Below, one piece after another: positions 10,318 through 18,746 of a DNA stretch of 27,652 nt. The stretch comes from Hysterium pulicare CBS 123377 (lineage: Eukaryota; Ascomycota; Dothideomycetes; Hysteriales; Hysteriaceae): assembly GCA_000467715.1 (NCBI GenBank), contig AJFK01000241.1, positions 1 through 27,652 on the forward strand, written 5' to 3'. The position numbers and the translations under genes were made by a program. Each line of letters starts with the position of its first letter. The first letter of the stretch is position 1. The notes beneath the pieces are model-generated. The model was given only the letters and a program-made list of their open reading frames with translations, was not told where the DNA came from and did not search any database.

Positions 10318-10949
10318 ATGACTTCCACCGACAACAAAGACAACGGAGGCATCAGCTTCAGTGGAAACGAAATGAAGCTCCTCGCATACGCTTGGCAATG
10401 CATGGAAACAGAACCCAAGGCACGTTCAATACCCTCCCATCTGATTACACTTCAACTCCTCCTCCTTGCTCATCTTCGTCGTCATTCAAACATATCCATA
10501 ACCATTTCCTCAGCGCCCCATCAACTTCACCATCACTAACATGTCCGACTTCACAGATCGATTTCGATAAACTGGCCCCAATGGCAGGCTACACCGTCGG
10601 CAGCGCAAAAGTCACTCTCGGCAAGCTCAAGCGCAAGATGAAAGAGCATGCCGGCATCGCCAACGGTGCCGCCAACGGTGGCTCTCCAGCCAAGGCTTCA
10701 GCGCCCAAGACACCCAAGTCGACACCGAAACGCAAAGGCGGTGCCGCAGCTGACGGCGAATCTCCAACCAAGCGCAAGAAAGCGAACGGCAAAGCCGCGA
10801 AGGCGAAGATGAATGGAGGTGGGGATGATGAGCTCGATGACGAGTACGCTCATGCTCCGATCGTCAAGAAAGAGCAGGAGGACGTGGTAAATGGAGCCAT
10901 GGATTTCTTCGCCGGACCGTTTCCTTATGGAGACGATGATCGCATCTAG
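10318..10949 (+). CDS. Small basic nuclear protein with N-terminal helical domain
   Basis: Exons 10318-10419 and 10557-10949 give 164 residues. The N-terminal part (about residues 12-60) is a compact helical segment (ISFSGNEMKLLAYAWQC, then IDFDKLAPMAGYTVGSAK, then LGKLKRKM), like Myb/SANT- or winged-helix-like domains of many small fungal nuclear proteins. It is followed by a Lys/Pro/Ala-rich tail with a likely nuclear localisation signal (SPTKRKK and flanking basics), a possible CDK site (SPTK), a sumoylation-like VKKE and an acidic end. DNA or chromatin binding is plausible but unproven. The only in-frame join uses a GC donor (AAG|GCACGT); the GT four bases on gives a stop. A CTAAC branch site near 10536 and the acceptor TTCACAG support the intron. 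Confidence 0.75.
10420..10556 (+). other. Apparent GC-AG intron (137 nt)
   Basis: The intron starts GCACGT after AAG and ends TTCACAG, with an ideal CTAAC branch site about 20 nt before the 3' end. No GT donor nearby gives an open frame into exon 2, whereas the GC donor gives a clean phase-0 join. The flanks match the strong 5' consensus that GC donors usually need. Confidence 0.65.
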
Positions 10950-11536
10950 AGCATCTCGTCTCTCTTCAGATGGTGGTGGAGCTTTGAGTGTTGGATTCTT
11001 GGGCGGCCTCTTGGTCTTCGTTGTTCTTGCTTGGATCTTCGGCGACATGGTCACATCCTCCCTTTCATCTGCATATCCATCACTTGCAATCACTATCACC
11101 GATCTCTAACGTCAATTCCCATCACTGCATATGTTGTACGAGCATCCATTGCCCCGTCCCGACCCGTCCTTCTCATACCCTTTCCCTTTTCTTTTTGGCT
11201 TTGGTATCACGGGGATACATTCTTGGGCATTACGTTGGGAAACATCATGAATCATTCATTCAAACATAGCAGTCGGCGCACTGTTATCGATGCACGTTAT
11301 CCTCCTTATTTCTTCCACCTCATCTATACTTCCTTAGGGGAATTAGGAAAAAGGTGTGAAGGGTTGTGTTAGCGACGTATCATGTCCAGGGTTGGTTTCG
11401 TAGCGTAGTTGGCTACCATCGAACAAGTTCAAAACGTTACATTCCAATTTCTGCAGACTTTCAAGTTGGGCATTCGTGCCTGTGCTTTGAGTTGAAATGA
11501 CATAACCATCCTACCTAAAGTCATGCTCATCCAATC
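10950..11536. other. Convergent intergenic region
   Basis: This stretch lies between the gene ending at 10949 and the small minus-strand gene ending at 11537. Short open frames exist (for example 10891-11109, hydrophobic) but overlap the known gene or look accidental. It should contain both 3' UTRs. Confidence 0.5.
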
Positions 11537-11803
11537 TCACAAGTCAGCCTTGTCGCCACGCATGGCGTCTCCTTGGAAAATCAGCCTGGCACACAACAAC
11601 AAACCTGATTCGCCCGGCTGCACTAAGAATAGAAGCACAACCATCAAGATAAGAGCCAGCCACAAGGCTACATCATCTAGAAACTCGTACGTTAGCAAAA
11701 AGAAAGAAAAGGAAATGGAGGGATGATGTTGAAGTTTATACATAGCCTTACGTCCTTCAAAAAGCCAAACAGGCCAGTTTCTTTCGGAACTCCCAAATAA
11801 CAT
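11537..11803 (-). CDS. Tiny two-exon membrane protein (63 aa), unrecognised
   Basis: Exons 11752-11803 and 11537-11676 are joined across a 75-nt intron (donor GTAAGG, branch TGCTAACG, acceptor TTTCTAG), giving 63 residues. The intron ends are close to ideal and the join is in phase (C|AT). The product starts MLFGSSERNWPVWLFEG, has one membrane helix (about residues 20-36, ALWLALILMVVLLFLV) and a short tail ending GDKADL. Its length and single helix resemble small subunits of organelle or ER membrane complexes, but I do not recognise the family. An unspliced reading gives 88 residues across the polypyrimidine tract and is less likely. Its ATG lies only 19 bp from the divergent ATG at 11823, so the 5' UTRs must overlap unless one start is wrong. 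Confidence 0.5.
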   Translation of the reverse strand: MLFGSSERNWPVWLFEGRKAMYKLQHHPSISFSFFLLTYEFLDDVALWLALILMVVLLFLVQPGESGLLLCARLIFQGDAMRGDKADL

Positions 11804-11822
11804 GTGCTAGAATGAAAACAAA

Positions 11823-12221
11823 ATGTCTGCAGCATATTCACAAGCCTCTCAATCCACCACTTCTCCGACACTCCCCAACGCAGCCACAGCAAATGGGCCT
11901 AGAACCCCACAGCAAAAACATTCCCCAGAGCGTCTAACGTCTCTGGAGTTTGCTCTAGACTGGGGCATCAAAGTACTAGGTGTGACGGCCGCTATTCTCT
12001 TTGGTATCTGGGCTCCGATATCGTACAAGGCTACCACGGACGGCAACTCGAGTAACAATGTTGCCCAGAGCCAGCTGATGAGTTCGGCATCGGCCGCAAG
12101 TGTTCAGGCGGTTGATTTGCTTTCTGCTGCCCCTACCCTAGTGGTTATTGGTGCTATCATAGGGCTGATTGTGTTTCGACGGAGGTATAAGAGAGAACTC
12201 AAGGAGACTTCGTCACTTTGA
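11823..12221 (+). CDS. Two-helix membrane protein (132 aa), unrecognised
   Basis: This is a single open frame of 132 residues. A Ser/Thr/Pro/Ala-rich, low-complexity N-terminus (about 1-40) is followed by one hydrophobic helix (about 45-68, DWGIKVLGVTAAILFGIWAP), a polar Ser/Asn-rich loop, a second helix (about 102-118, TLVVIGAIIGLIVF) and a basic end (RRRYKREL). Both ends should lie on the same side of the membrane. I know no family with certainty. A CTAG just upstream (11807-11810) could be a 5' UTR intron acceptor. The start context AAAACAAAATG is good for a fungus. Confidence 0.65.
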   Translation: MSAAYSQASQSTTSPTLPNAATANGPRTPQQKHSPERLTSLEFALDWGIKVLGVTAAILFGIWAPISYKATTDGNSSNNVAQSQLMSSASAASVQAVDLLSAAPTLVVIGAIIGLIVFRRRYKRELKETSSL

Positions 12222-12641
12222 GGAAGTGGCAAGTGGGAGCTGTGAAGTTGGAGTCTTGGGTGAATTGCATGCGTAATCTTTTGAGCAGGTAAGGTGGGTT
12301 TGTTGCGTATTGTGCAGGCCGTAATGAAGTGATACGTTCTACAGCCTAAAGACGGCGAAGGGGCTCTGATGTGAGACGACAACCGTAATACCAACTACCT
12401 TTTTATTTCGCTCAAAATTACGAATAGATCTTCTTGATCTAGTCTTTATGACAAGGAAGGGCTGAAAGGATAAGCCGCTGAAAAATAACGATACTCCACC
12501 GAAACCCATAATTTCCCCAAATAACCATATTTGAAAACAACCTTCTTCAACAACTTCAACCACACCACCTCATTACCACCTCCACATCTTGTAACATCCA
12601 CAATTTCCCATCTACCCTCTATTCCCCAAACAAATCAGCCC
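12222..12641. other. Convergent intergenic region before MSH6
   Basis: No gene is seen. The stretch is AT-rich and pyrimidine-rich on the plus strand. It lies between two convergent genes and probably holds both 3' UTRs. Confidence 0.6.
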
Positions 12642-15600
12642 TCACAACCCCTCGATAGCCCTCCTAAGCACCTCCAGCGTCCCCTCCCCAAACCGCTCCA
12701 CCTCTTCTCTAAGAATCCAAGCAACATCACTCTGCACCCCCAGCGGCACAAACACTCTCCCTTCCCCCTTCTCAAGCTCCATCCTCTCCCCAAGTCTGGA
12801 GGTATGTTCCCAGTCCTTTGCCGCTTTCTCGGCATCTTGGATAATCCTTTGCGGGATCCCGCACATGGCTGCACAATGCATACCGAAGGACCCTTCAGCG
12901 ACGCCGCTTTCGAGTTTATAGAGGAAAGTGACTGTTTTTGTGGCATCGTCGACTTGGATACGCATTCTCTTTGCGGCGATCTCGGGGTGGGTTTCGAATT
13001 CGCGGGCCAGAGAGCGGTAATGGGTGGCGAAGAAACCCACACAGCCGACTCGGGTAGCGACATCATGTAGCACAGCCTGAGCAACTGCAACGCCATCGTA
13101 GGAGGAAGTTCCACGACCAAGTTCATCGAGGATGACGAGAGAGCGCGGCGTGGCTTCAGAAAGGATCTTTTGGGTTTCGGAGAGCTCGACGAAGAATGTA
13201 GATTGTGCGGCGAATATGTTGTCGTTAGCGCCGAGACGTGACATGATACGGTCGATTGGGGTCATCCGAGCCTCTACGCAGGGTAGGTAGCAGCCGATTT
13301 GGGCGAGAATGACGGCTACGCATGTCATTCGAAGAATTGTGGATTTGCCAGCTGCATTGGCTCCTGTGAGTAGATCGATGTTCGGGGAACGGCCGCCAAG
13401 ATGGATATCGTTGGGGATGAAGTCGTCTACATTGTTCATGTATGGATGTCGTAGCTCTGAGAACTCAATGACAGTGCGCTTATCGTTGACAAAGTTGGGA
13501 CGGCAGCTGGGTTCACCGAGAGAGGCTGAAGCTTTGGCGAGACTGATGAGGCAGTCGAGTTGGGCGATGATCTTAATTGCGGCGAGCCAGGTGGTATAGT
13601 CCTCGTCGAAACGCTGGTAGAAGCGGCTAGCAACTTCTCGGACGATTTGACCGTGGGTTTCCTGCGCTTCTTGAAGAACTCGAACAAGCTTGCGGAGTTC
13701 GGGGTTGTAGAAGCGTTTGACCTTCGCTGTGGCTGACATCTGATCCCAATTCTTGGGGATGTTCTTGATCTTGATGGGGACCTCTAGCTGGTAGATCTCC
13801 TTTCCATTGTCTCGGAAGCAGATGGCGGTAGAGCCTAAATCTCGCCTGGCCTTTTTCAAGTGTTTGTCAAGCTCTGCTAGGCATTTATCAATCTCTGCTT
13901 GGCTGTCATCGAAGTCTTCTTCCACTCCGGGCTCTGGAACCAGGATACCATCTTGCTTTGCCTTTTCACGATTGAAGGCGGACTTCCATTTGTTAAGTGC
14001 TGCGGCGAGATCTGGCATAGATGAGATGAGCTGCCCAATGACGCCCTCACCCCCTCCGAAGGAAGTCAATAGACTCATGGTATACTCGATTTGCTCAAAC
14101 CCTTCGAGAACCTTCAGGAAGTCTTGAGCTTTGCATCGACCAGCATGCACCCGAGAGATGAGACGTTCCAAATCTGGCAACTTGCTCAAAGAAGATGTGA
14201 ACTGATCCATAACGGTGTTGTCTGCATTAAGCGAATCAACAGCATCAAGTCTCGCATTGATCTTCTTCGCGTCGGCTAAGGGATGACAGACCCATTGCCG
14301 AAGTAGACGCTTCCCAAATGGTGTAATACATCGATTGAGCATAGAGAACAAAGTGCCTTCGGTCGAGCCATCAAAACTATTTGCGAAGATTTCAAGGTTG
14401 ATCAAGCTTTGCCCATCGAGAACCAAGCTCGTTGCTTTTCGAATGGGATCGTACCACTGGAAGTTACCTAAGGTAACGAGGTCACGCTCGATTTTCAGAG
14501 TCCTCAGGTATTGTAACAGAGCACCAAAGGCCGACATGACCAGCTCTTGCTCTCGTGCTTCGCGTAGCACTGGTGGCCATGCTTCGATGTTGTCCTGGTC
14601 AAACGAAACGAAGTACTCGCTTGCGTCAATCTCTCGGCACGTTATATCCGCTGACCAAAACTCCTTGGTCGGTTTCAAGGAATTCCATATTGTTGTAAGG
14701 CCAGTGTTGTTCTTGAGAATTCGAAGAGCTTTGGCGGAGATGCAGGACTTCTCCAGTAATAGCTCACCAGGTCGGAGTTGAGCTATTAAAGTCTCAAATT
14801 TGGTCATGTCGATGTCGTCGGTAAACTCGCAAAGATGGAACTGTGCTGTGGCAGTATCGACGAAGGCAATACCAAAAGCAGGGAGATTGTCCCGGTCGAT
14901 CTCCTTGATTGCTACACAGTAGGTCGACATATCATTCGTGAGCATACCGGTATCGACTAAGGTACCAGCAGTGAGAACAGCAGCCAGCTCTCTCCTGATA
15001 ACCTTTTCCTCTTTTTGAGGCTTCACGGCCTTCCCAGGCTTCTTATCATCTCTTTCGCGCATCTCCTTTGCCAACGCGGATTCCATTTGATCAACTCTGG
15101 CAACCTTGTAACCCTTGGCCACGAATTGGCTTGCCCATTGATCTAATGATGCTTCAGGTACACCAACCATCCTCATATTGACCCGATCTGTGAGTTTCAA
15201 GTCGAATAGTTGATGTCCAACCGTAGCATCATTCTCGTACAGTTCGTAGAATTTTCCCTTCTTGAAGAACACAATGCTGTCCCAGAACTTCTGCTTGATC
15301 TCCCAGTATTGCTTCTCGAAAGGTGAGAACTTGCTCCATGCCAATGGGGGAATGTAGATTGTTCGAGGGTCATACTCAGGGTGTCCAGGAGGGTTTCGGT
15401 CAGCGTCGAGTATATTGGCGAGCCATGTATACCGTTGGTCCGGCTCTGTCTGGTGAGCTTTCTGTTTCCCTTTATTTGCGTTTGACTTCTTTGCCGGAGG
15501 GGAAATCGAACGTGGATTCAGGGGCTCGAGGTTCTCTGGGTCATACGTCCATTGCTGTGCCGTTGAGACACTCGGCATCTCGACATCGTCATCAAACTCT

Positions 15601-16516
15601 TCGATAGGAGGTGGAGGCGGGCTACGCTTCTTGCGAGATTGGGACGGTTGCTGGCGTTTACGTTTCTGCGGTACTACTGCTTCTTCATCAGAGTGATCTG
15701 GCGCGATGGAGTCGTCCATGTCTACCATGGGTTAGTGAACCAGGTAAATTGATAACGCGAGAAAAGCTAAACATAGTCGAGGTAGCACGCTGCGAACGCG
15801 TATTTGCCCATGGTTCCAATGTTGCACCAATCGGCCAAAATATAGAAAGAGACAACATACCATCATCAAGCATAGCTTCTTGTGTAGCAGCATCTAGACC
15901 AAATTCATCATCTGAATCTTCCAGGCTGACCCGCCTTCTTTTCGTCGCTCGTCCCTTCCTAGCGTTGGCGGAGATGGGCTGGAAAACCTCGTCTTCATCA
16001 TCGTCTGACTCGGCGTAGTTGACGGCTTTCTTAGACTATCAAGATCATTAGCACCTGTAGCATGACAACTTGGAGGGACGGTCTCAATCTCACCTTTCTC
16101 GAGGGACTGCTGAAAGCGACGCCTGCAACCTCTGACGAGATACCGTCAGCTACAATCCCGGCAGGGGTGACAGGAGATGGCAGACCATTCTCCTTGTTTT
16201 TCCCTATCCCGCTATCGCTCTCGCTGGGTACGGGACTTGAGGGTTCAGGAGCATCGCTGCTAGGAGCAGGCGTTAAAGCTGAGCTGGGTCGTCGATTGAC
16301 GAGAGATTTCTTCGTCGAGGATGCAGGAGCCTTCTTGACGGGAGTCGGTTCGGGCGGAGAAGATTTGGGAGCGGGACTTGAGCCTGTCTCCGACTTCCTT
16401 TGGAAGAATCCCAGAATGGATTTCTGGTTCTTAGTGGGTTGAGAAGATGATGGCTGTTTCTTGAGAGTTGGAGGTCGAGGAGTCGACATCTCATTGCCCT
16501 CAATGCCACGAGCCAT
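12642..16516 (-). CDS. MSH6: DNA mismatch repair protein MSH6
   Basis: Exons 16094-16516, 15861-16035 and 12642-15721 (introns of 58 and 139 nt, both in phase) give 1225 residues, normal for fungal MSH6. MSH6 pairs with MSH2 as MutS-alpha and binds base mismatches and small loops in the nucleus. Visible motifs, N to C: a PCNA-interaction box (QKSILGFF, residues 31-38), an acidic/basic linker (KRRRVSLEDSDDEFG), the mismatch-contacting FYE (about 357-359), the Walker A P-loop (TGANAAGKST, about 985-995) and Walker B (VILDELGRGTSS, about 1063). The ATPase ends with FFATHYRSLAREF. The first ATG gives nine extra residues before MSTPRPP; either Met could be used. The whole C-terminal half is intact. 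Identity is secure. Confidence 0.96.
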
Positions 16517-16681
16517 ATTTATGGTGGAACAAAGCCAATTGATGGTGTTGATGGACAGGAGTGGAGAGAGATTGAGCTCAGACGAGAAGACGCGAGAACG
16601 CGCCTCGCGATTAAGAGCAGGCTTGGCACCCGAACGTGATTCCGCGGTGACAATGCAAGGCTTGACCGGACACCAACCATA

Positions 16682-17728
16682 GTGAACATTAGCTTAAAAC
16701 CTAGGGCGGGAACGATGCCAACTCCAACATCCCCAGAAATCGACCCTGGATGGACACAGCTGTCGGTGAAGAGGAATGAAGTTATTATTGTTTCCGCAGA
16801 TTGTCCCGAACGTCCATGCAGAGAAATTCATGCTTTGAAGGATCTGCCTTACGAAATACGAGTGGACTATACAGAGAGTGTAAGGCAGGTATATTGCGAC
16901 TTTACGCGCTGGTGGATTCTTACTCATCGATCTCTTCGAATCCTATCCACAGTTCATGTACATCCTCAAAGGACATGGCAGAGCACACTTGGCCCGATGG
17001 ACGCCCAGGGTGAACCCAATCTGAGAGAGGAAGATCATCCAACCTGGTGTCTCTGGTATATGGGAAAGAGCGACTGGACCCAAGGGACTCTTCCGCTCGA
17101 AGGCTGTCCTTATAATGCTTCGGGCGACACTATACCAACCTTGATCATATTCAATCAACTGAATCTCCCTTCCATTTGGGACTCACTGGGATCAGGATCG
17201 GAACCATCGAGGCTATTCTTCCTTATCCTTTCTTTCATACGCGCATGTGGTCAACGGAGATGCATTCAGTCTACCTCAAGATCTTCGATCCAATCGGAGA
17301 AGCAGGCACCTTCAATCAAAAGGATGCTAAAGGTATGCGGAAGGGCAAATACTCCATGCGATGGCTTCTCACTACTTTTACGACCGGAGACAGGTTCCGC
17401 GCTTATATTCGAATCCGACTCTCGAATGGAGAACGGAAGTAGATAGAAGACTGCTTGAAGACTTGTCTATCCCTTGTCACAGCCCATGCTTTTTTAAGGC
17501 TACTAACGACCAGCAAAGTCTTTGCCTGCGACAGCGAGAGTTGGAGACATCATTTTTCTTTTATACGGTGGAAAAGTCCCGTATCTGTTGCGAAAGAAAC
17601 CTCTCTCATCCACAAACGAGGTCTCGGAGAACCAGTATCACTTCGTGGGCGAGTGTTTCGTCGAGGGGAGAATGGATGGTCTTGCTATTAATGAACAGAT
17701 GTCTCCGGAGACCTTTACCCTAGTCTAA
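16682..17728 (+). pseudogene. HET-domain protein relic (C-terminal half, frameshifted)
   Basis: The reading resembles the part of fungal heterokaryon-incompatibility (HET) proteins that follows the HET domain. The segment VDYTESVRQVYCDFTRWWI (about 16860-16920) is followed by SLRILSTVH and DHPTWCLWY. The match then jumps frame near 17168 to GIRIGTIEAILPY. A stop occurs at 17440-17442. After more frame changes the typical HET C-terminus appears (PATARVGDIIFLLYGG ... QYHFVGECFVEG, ending ETFTLV at 17726). At least three frame changes have no room for introns, and the HET domain itself (YxALSYxWG, IDxxCINQ) is absent. It is a truncated, decayed copy lying directly upstream of MSH6, in opposite orientation to the intact HET gene. 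Confidence 0.75.
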
Positions 17729-17893
17729 AGTACGAACAACATTGCTGGTTGCCTGCAACGGACAGCTGATCGCTGCCGCCTTTGTTGACATTCACATGCC
17801 TGATATCGGCAAGGCCACTACCAGCTCCAAGATCGAGTCCTCGTATTACTCGTCTTACGTCTCGTCGCGAAGCACACCGATGTCATAAATTAG

Positions 17894-17898
17894 TCGTT
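17894..17898. repeat. Target-site duplication, left copy (TCGTT)
   Basis: TCGTT directly precedes the 5' LTR and is repeated exactly after the 3' LTR at 18349-18353. A 5-bp duplication is normal for LTR retrotransposon integrases. Confidence 0.85.
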
Positions 17899-18000
17899 TG
17901 TTGAAAGTAGCTTAGCCAGTGGCTAATGCGGACCTTGGTTGGCATATAAAACCCCTAAATGCGCGTCCAACCTTCCTCTCTTCTTCAATTCACTTTAATA
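17899..18000 (+). repeat. 5' LTR of the miniature element (102 bp)
   Basis: It matches the 3' LTR along its full length, with a few substitutions, mostly C/T, and one 4-bp length difference (near 17951-17958). Its end reads CTTTAATA where the 3' copy reads CTTCAACA, two C-to-T changes. It contains a TATA-like GCATATAAAA and a CT-rich run. Confidence 0.85.
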
Positions 18001-18023
18001 GATTATAAGCCCGGGCAGCGCTC
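18001..18023 (+). other. Possible primer-binding site
   Basis: This sequence directly follows the 5' LTR. It does not start with TGG, as sites for an intact tRNA 3' end do. Its reverse complement contains CTTATAA within a D-arm/anticodon-like context, which is compatible with priming by an internal tRNA fragment, as known for copia and Ty5. The tRNA is not identified. Confidence 0.3.
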
Positions 18024-18059
18024 TTATATCTCCTCCTTTTATACGAACTAGGGGAGCGT

Positions 18060-18204
18060 AGAGCTACTTACTACTATATACTAAAGAGCAAAGGCCTAAG
18101 GGCTAGGCTATAGAGCTATTTACTACTGCATACTAAAGAGCGAAGGGCCTAAGAGCTAGGCTATAGAGCTACTTACTACTGCATACTAAAGAGCGAAGGG
18201 TAGA
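18060..18204 (+). repeat. Tandem repeat of about 53 bp inside the element
   Basis: Two full units (18060-18111 and 18112-18164) and most of a third (18165 to about 18200) start AGAGCTA and contain ACTACTGCATACTAAAGAG. The copies differ at a few bases. No open frame is kept across them, so this is non-coding structure within the mobile element. Confidence 0.85.
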
Positions 18205-18250
18205 GCTATTAACCTTAATAAATGAAGGCCACCTCCTAATCTAGGGGGAG

Positions 18251-18348
18251 TGTTGAAAGTAGCTTAGCTAGTGGCTAATGCGGACCTCGGTTGGCATATA
18301 AAATGAATGCGCGTCCAACCTTCCTCTCTTCTTCAATTCACTTCAACA
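18251..18348 (+). repeat. 3' LTR of the miniature element (98 bp)
   Basis: It is preceded by the purine tract CTAGGGGGAG and ends TTCAACA, which is the inverse of its start TGTTGAA. It is followed by the right target duplication. Confidence 0.85.
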
Positions 18349-18353
18349 TCGTT
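18349..18353. repeat. Target-site duplication, right copy (TCGTT)
   Basis: This is an exact copy of the 5 bp before the 5' LTR, so the element is a complete insertion and not a recombined remnant. Confidence 0.85.
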
Positions 18354-18414
18354 TTAGAAGATAGGTCCGCGCCTAGCACCTTCTGCATATCGCACGCTTC
18401 CAAATCTCTCACCT

Positions 18415-18597
18415 AACCCGATCATTTTGCTCGTAATCAAGAGCCAAATCAGCATTATCTCGCAATCTATCAGCCAATGTCAGATACCCTGGTTTTAACT
18501 CCTTTTGATGGAGAATCTGGGGCGCAAAGCGATCAGCAAGTTTTGAAAAGCATTTCAGGCAACGATTATTATTCACTATCAGCCTTGGGATCTCCAT
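18415..18597 (-). pseudogene. Coding-like fragment of unknown origin
   Basis: On the minus strand a short frame reads like conserved protein (CLKCFSKLADRFAPQILHQ, then LKPGYLTLADRLRDNADLA), ending in a possible splice donor (TTAG|GTGAGA). Just upstream, in another frame, lies a second protein-like run (LQEKIVREDGDPK). Both the frame change and the lack of any further exon suggest a relic, possibly cut by the LTR insertion. I do not recognise the family, and chance composition is possible. Confidence 0.3.
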
Positions 18598-18746
18598 CCT
18601 CCCTCACAATCTTCTCCTGAAGCCCGCGCATAGAGCTTTGTTCTGGTCATTTCTTTGCAACTTGCTTTTTACGCAAAATAAATGTTCTCACGGCGACATC
18701 CAATAACATCTCTTATATCGGTCTCTGTATATCCTGTAGTCATCTC

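Larger units (their letters stand above)
17899..18348 (+). mobile_element. TRIM-like miniature LTR retrotransposon (non-autonomous)
   Basis: A 450-bp element is bounded by two near-identical terminal repeats (5' 102 bp, 3' 98 bp), flanked by a perfect 5-bp target duplication TCGTT (17894-17898 and 18349-18353). The LTRs begin TGTTGAA, and the 3' copy ends TTCAACA, the usual TG...CA with short inverted ends. The 250-bp interior has no open frame of note. It begins right after the 5' LTR with a possible primer-binding site and ends in a purine tract (AGGGGGAG) next to the 3' LTR. Each LTR has a GCATATAAA TATA-like box. These are the features of a terminal-repeat retrotransposon in miniature, which depends on proteins of another element. 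Confidence 0.85.
17729..18746. other. Gene-poor stretch with TRIM-like element and a coding-like fragment
   Basis: No intact gene is seen. The stretch contains the LTR element at 17899-18348, a coding-like minus-strand fragment at about 18415-18597, and a plus-strand open run at about 17750-17887 (IAAAFVDIHMPDIGKATTS) with no recognised family. Confidence 0.6.

Noticed and set aside
10698-11099. 133-codon minus-strand open frame
   Set aside because: It overlaps the coding end of the small nuclear protein and shows no domain or splice support.
10891-11109. 72-codon plus-strand frame with a hydrophobic run (FLGGLLVFVVLAWIFG)
   Set aside because: It overlaps the end of the gene at 10318-10949 in another frame; a single hydrophobic run without other support is likely chance.
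12531-13070. 179-codon plus-strand open frame
   Set aside because: It is antisense to the end of MSH6, and its Pro/His/Leu-rich composition is that of a shadow frame.
14335-14781. 148-codon plus-strand open frame
   Set aside because: It is antisense to the middle of MSH6, with no independent support.
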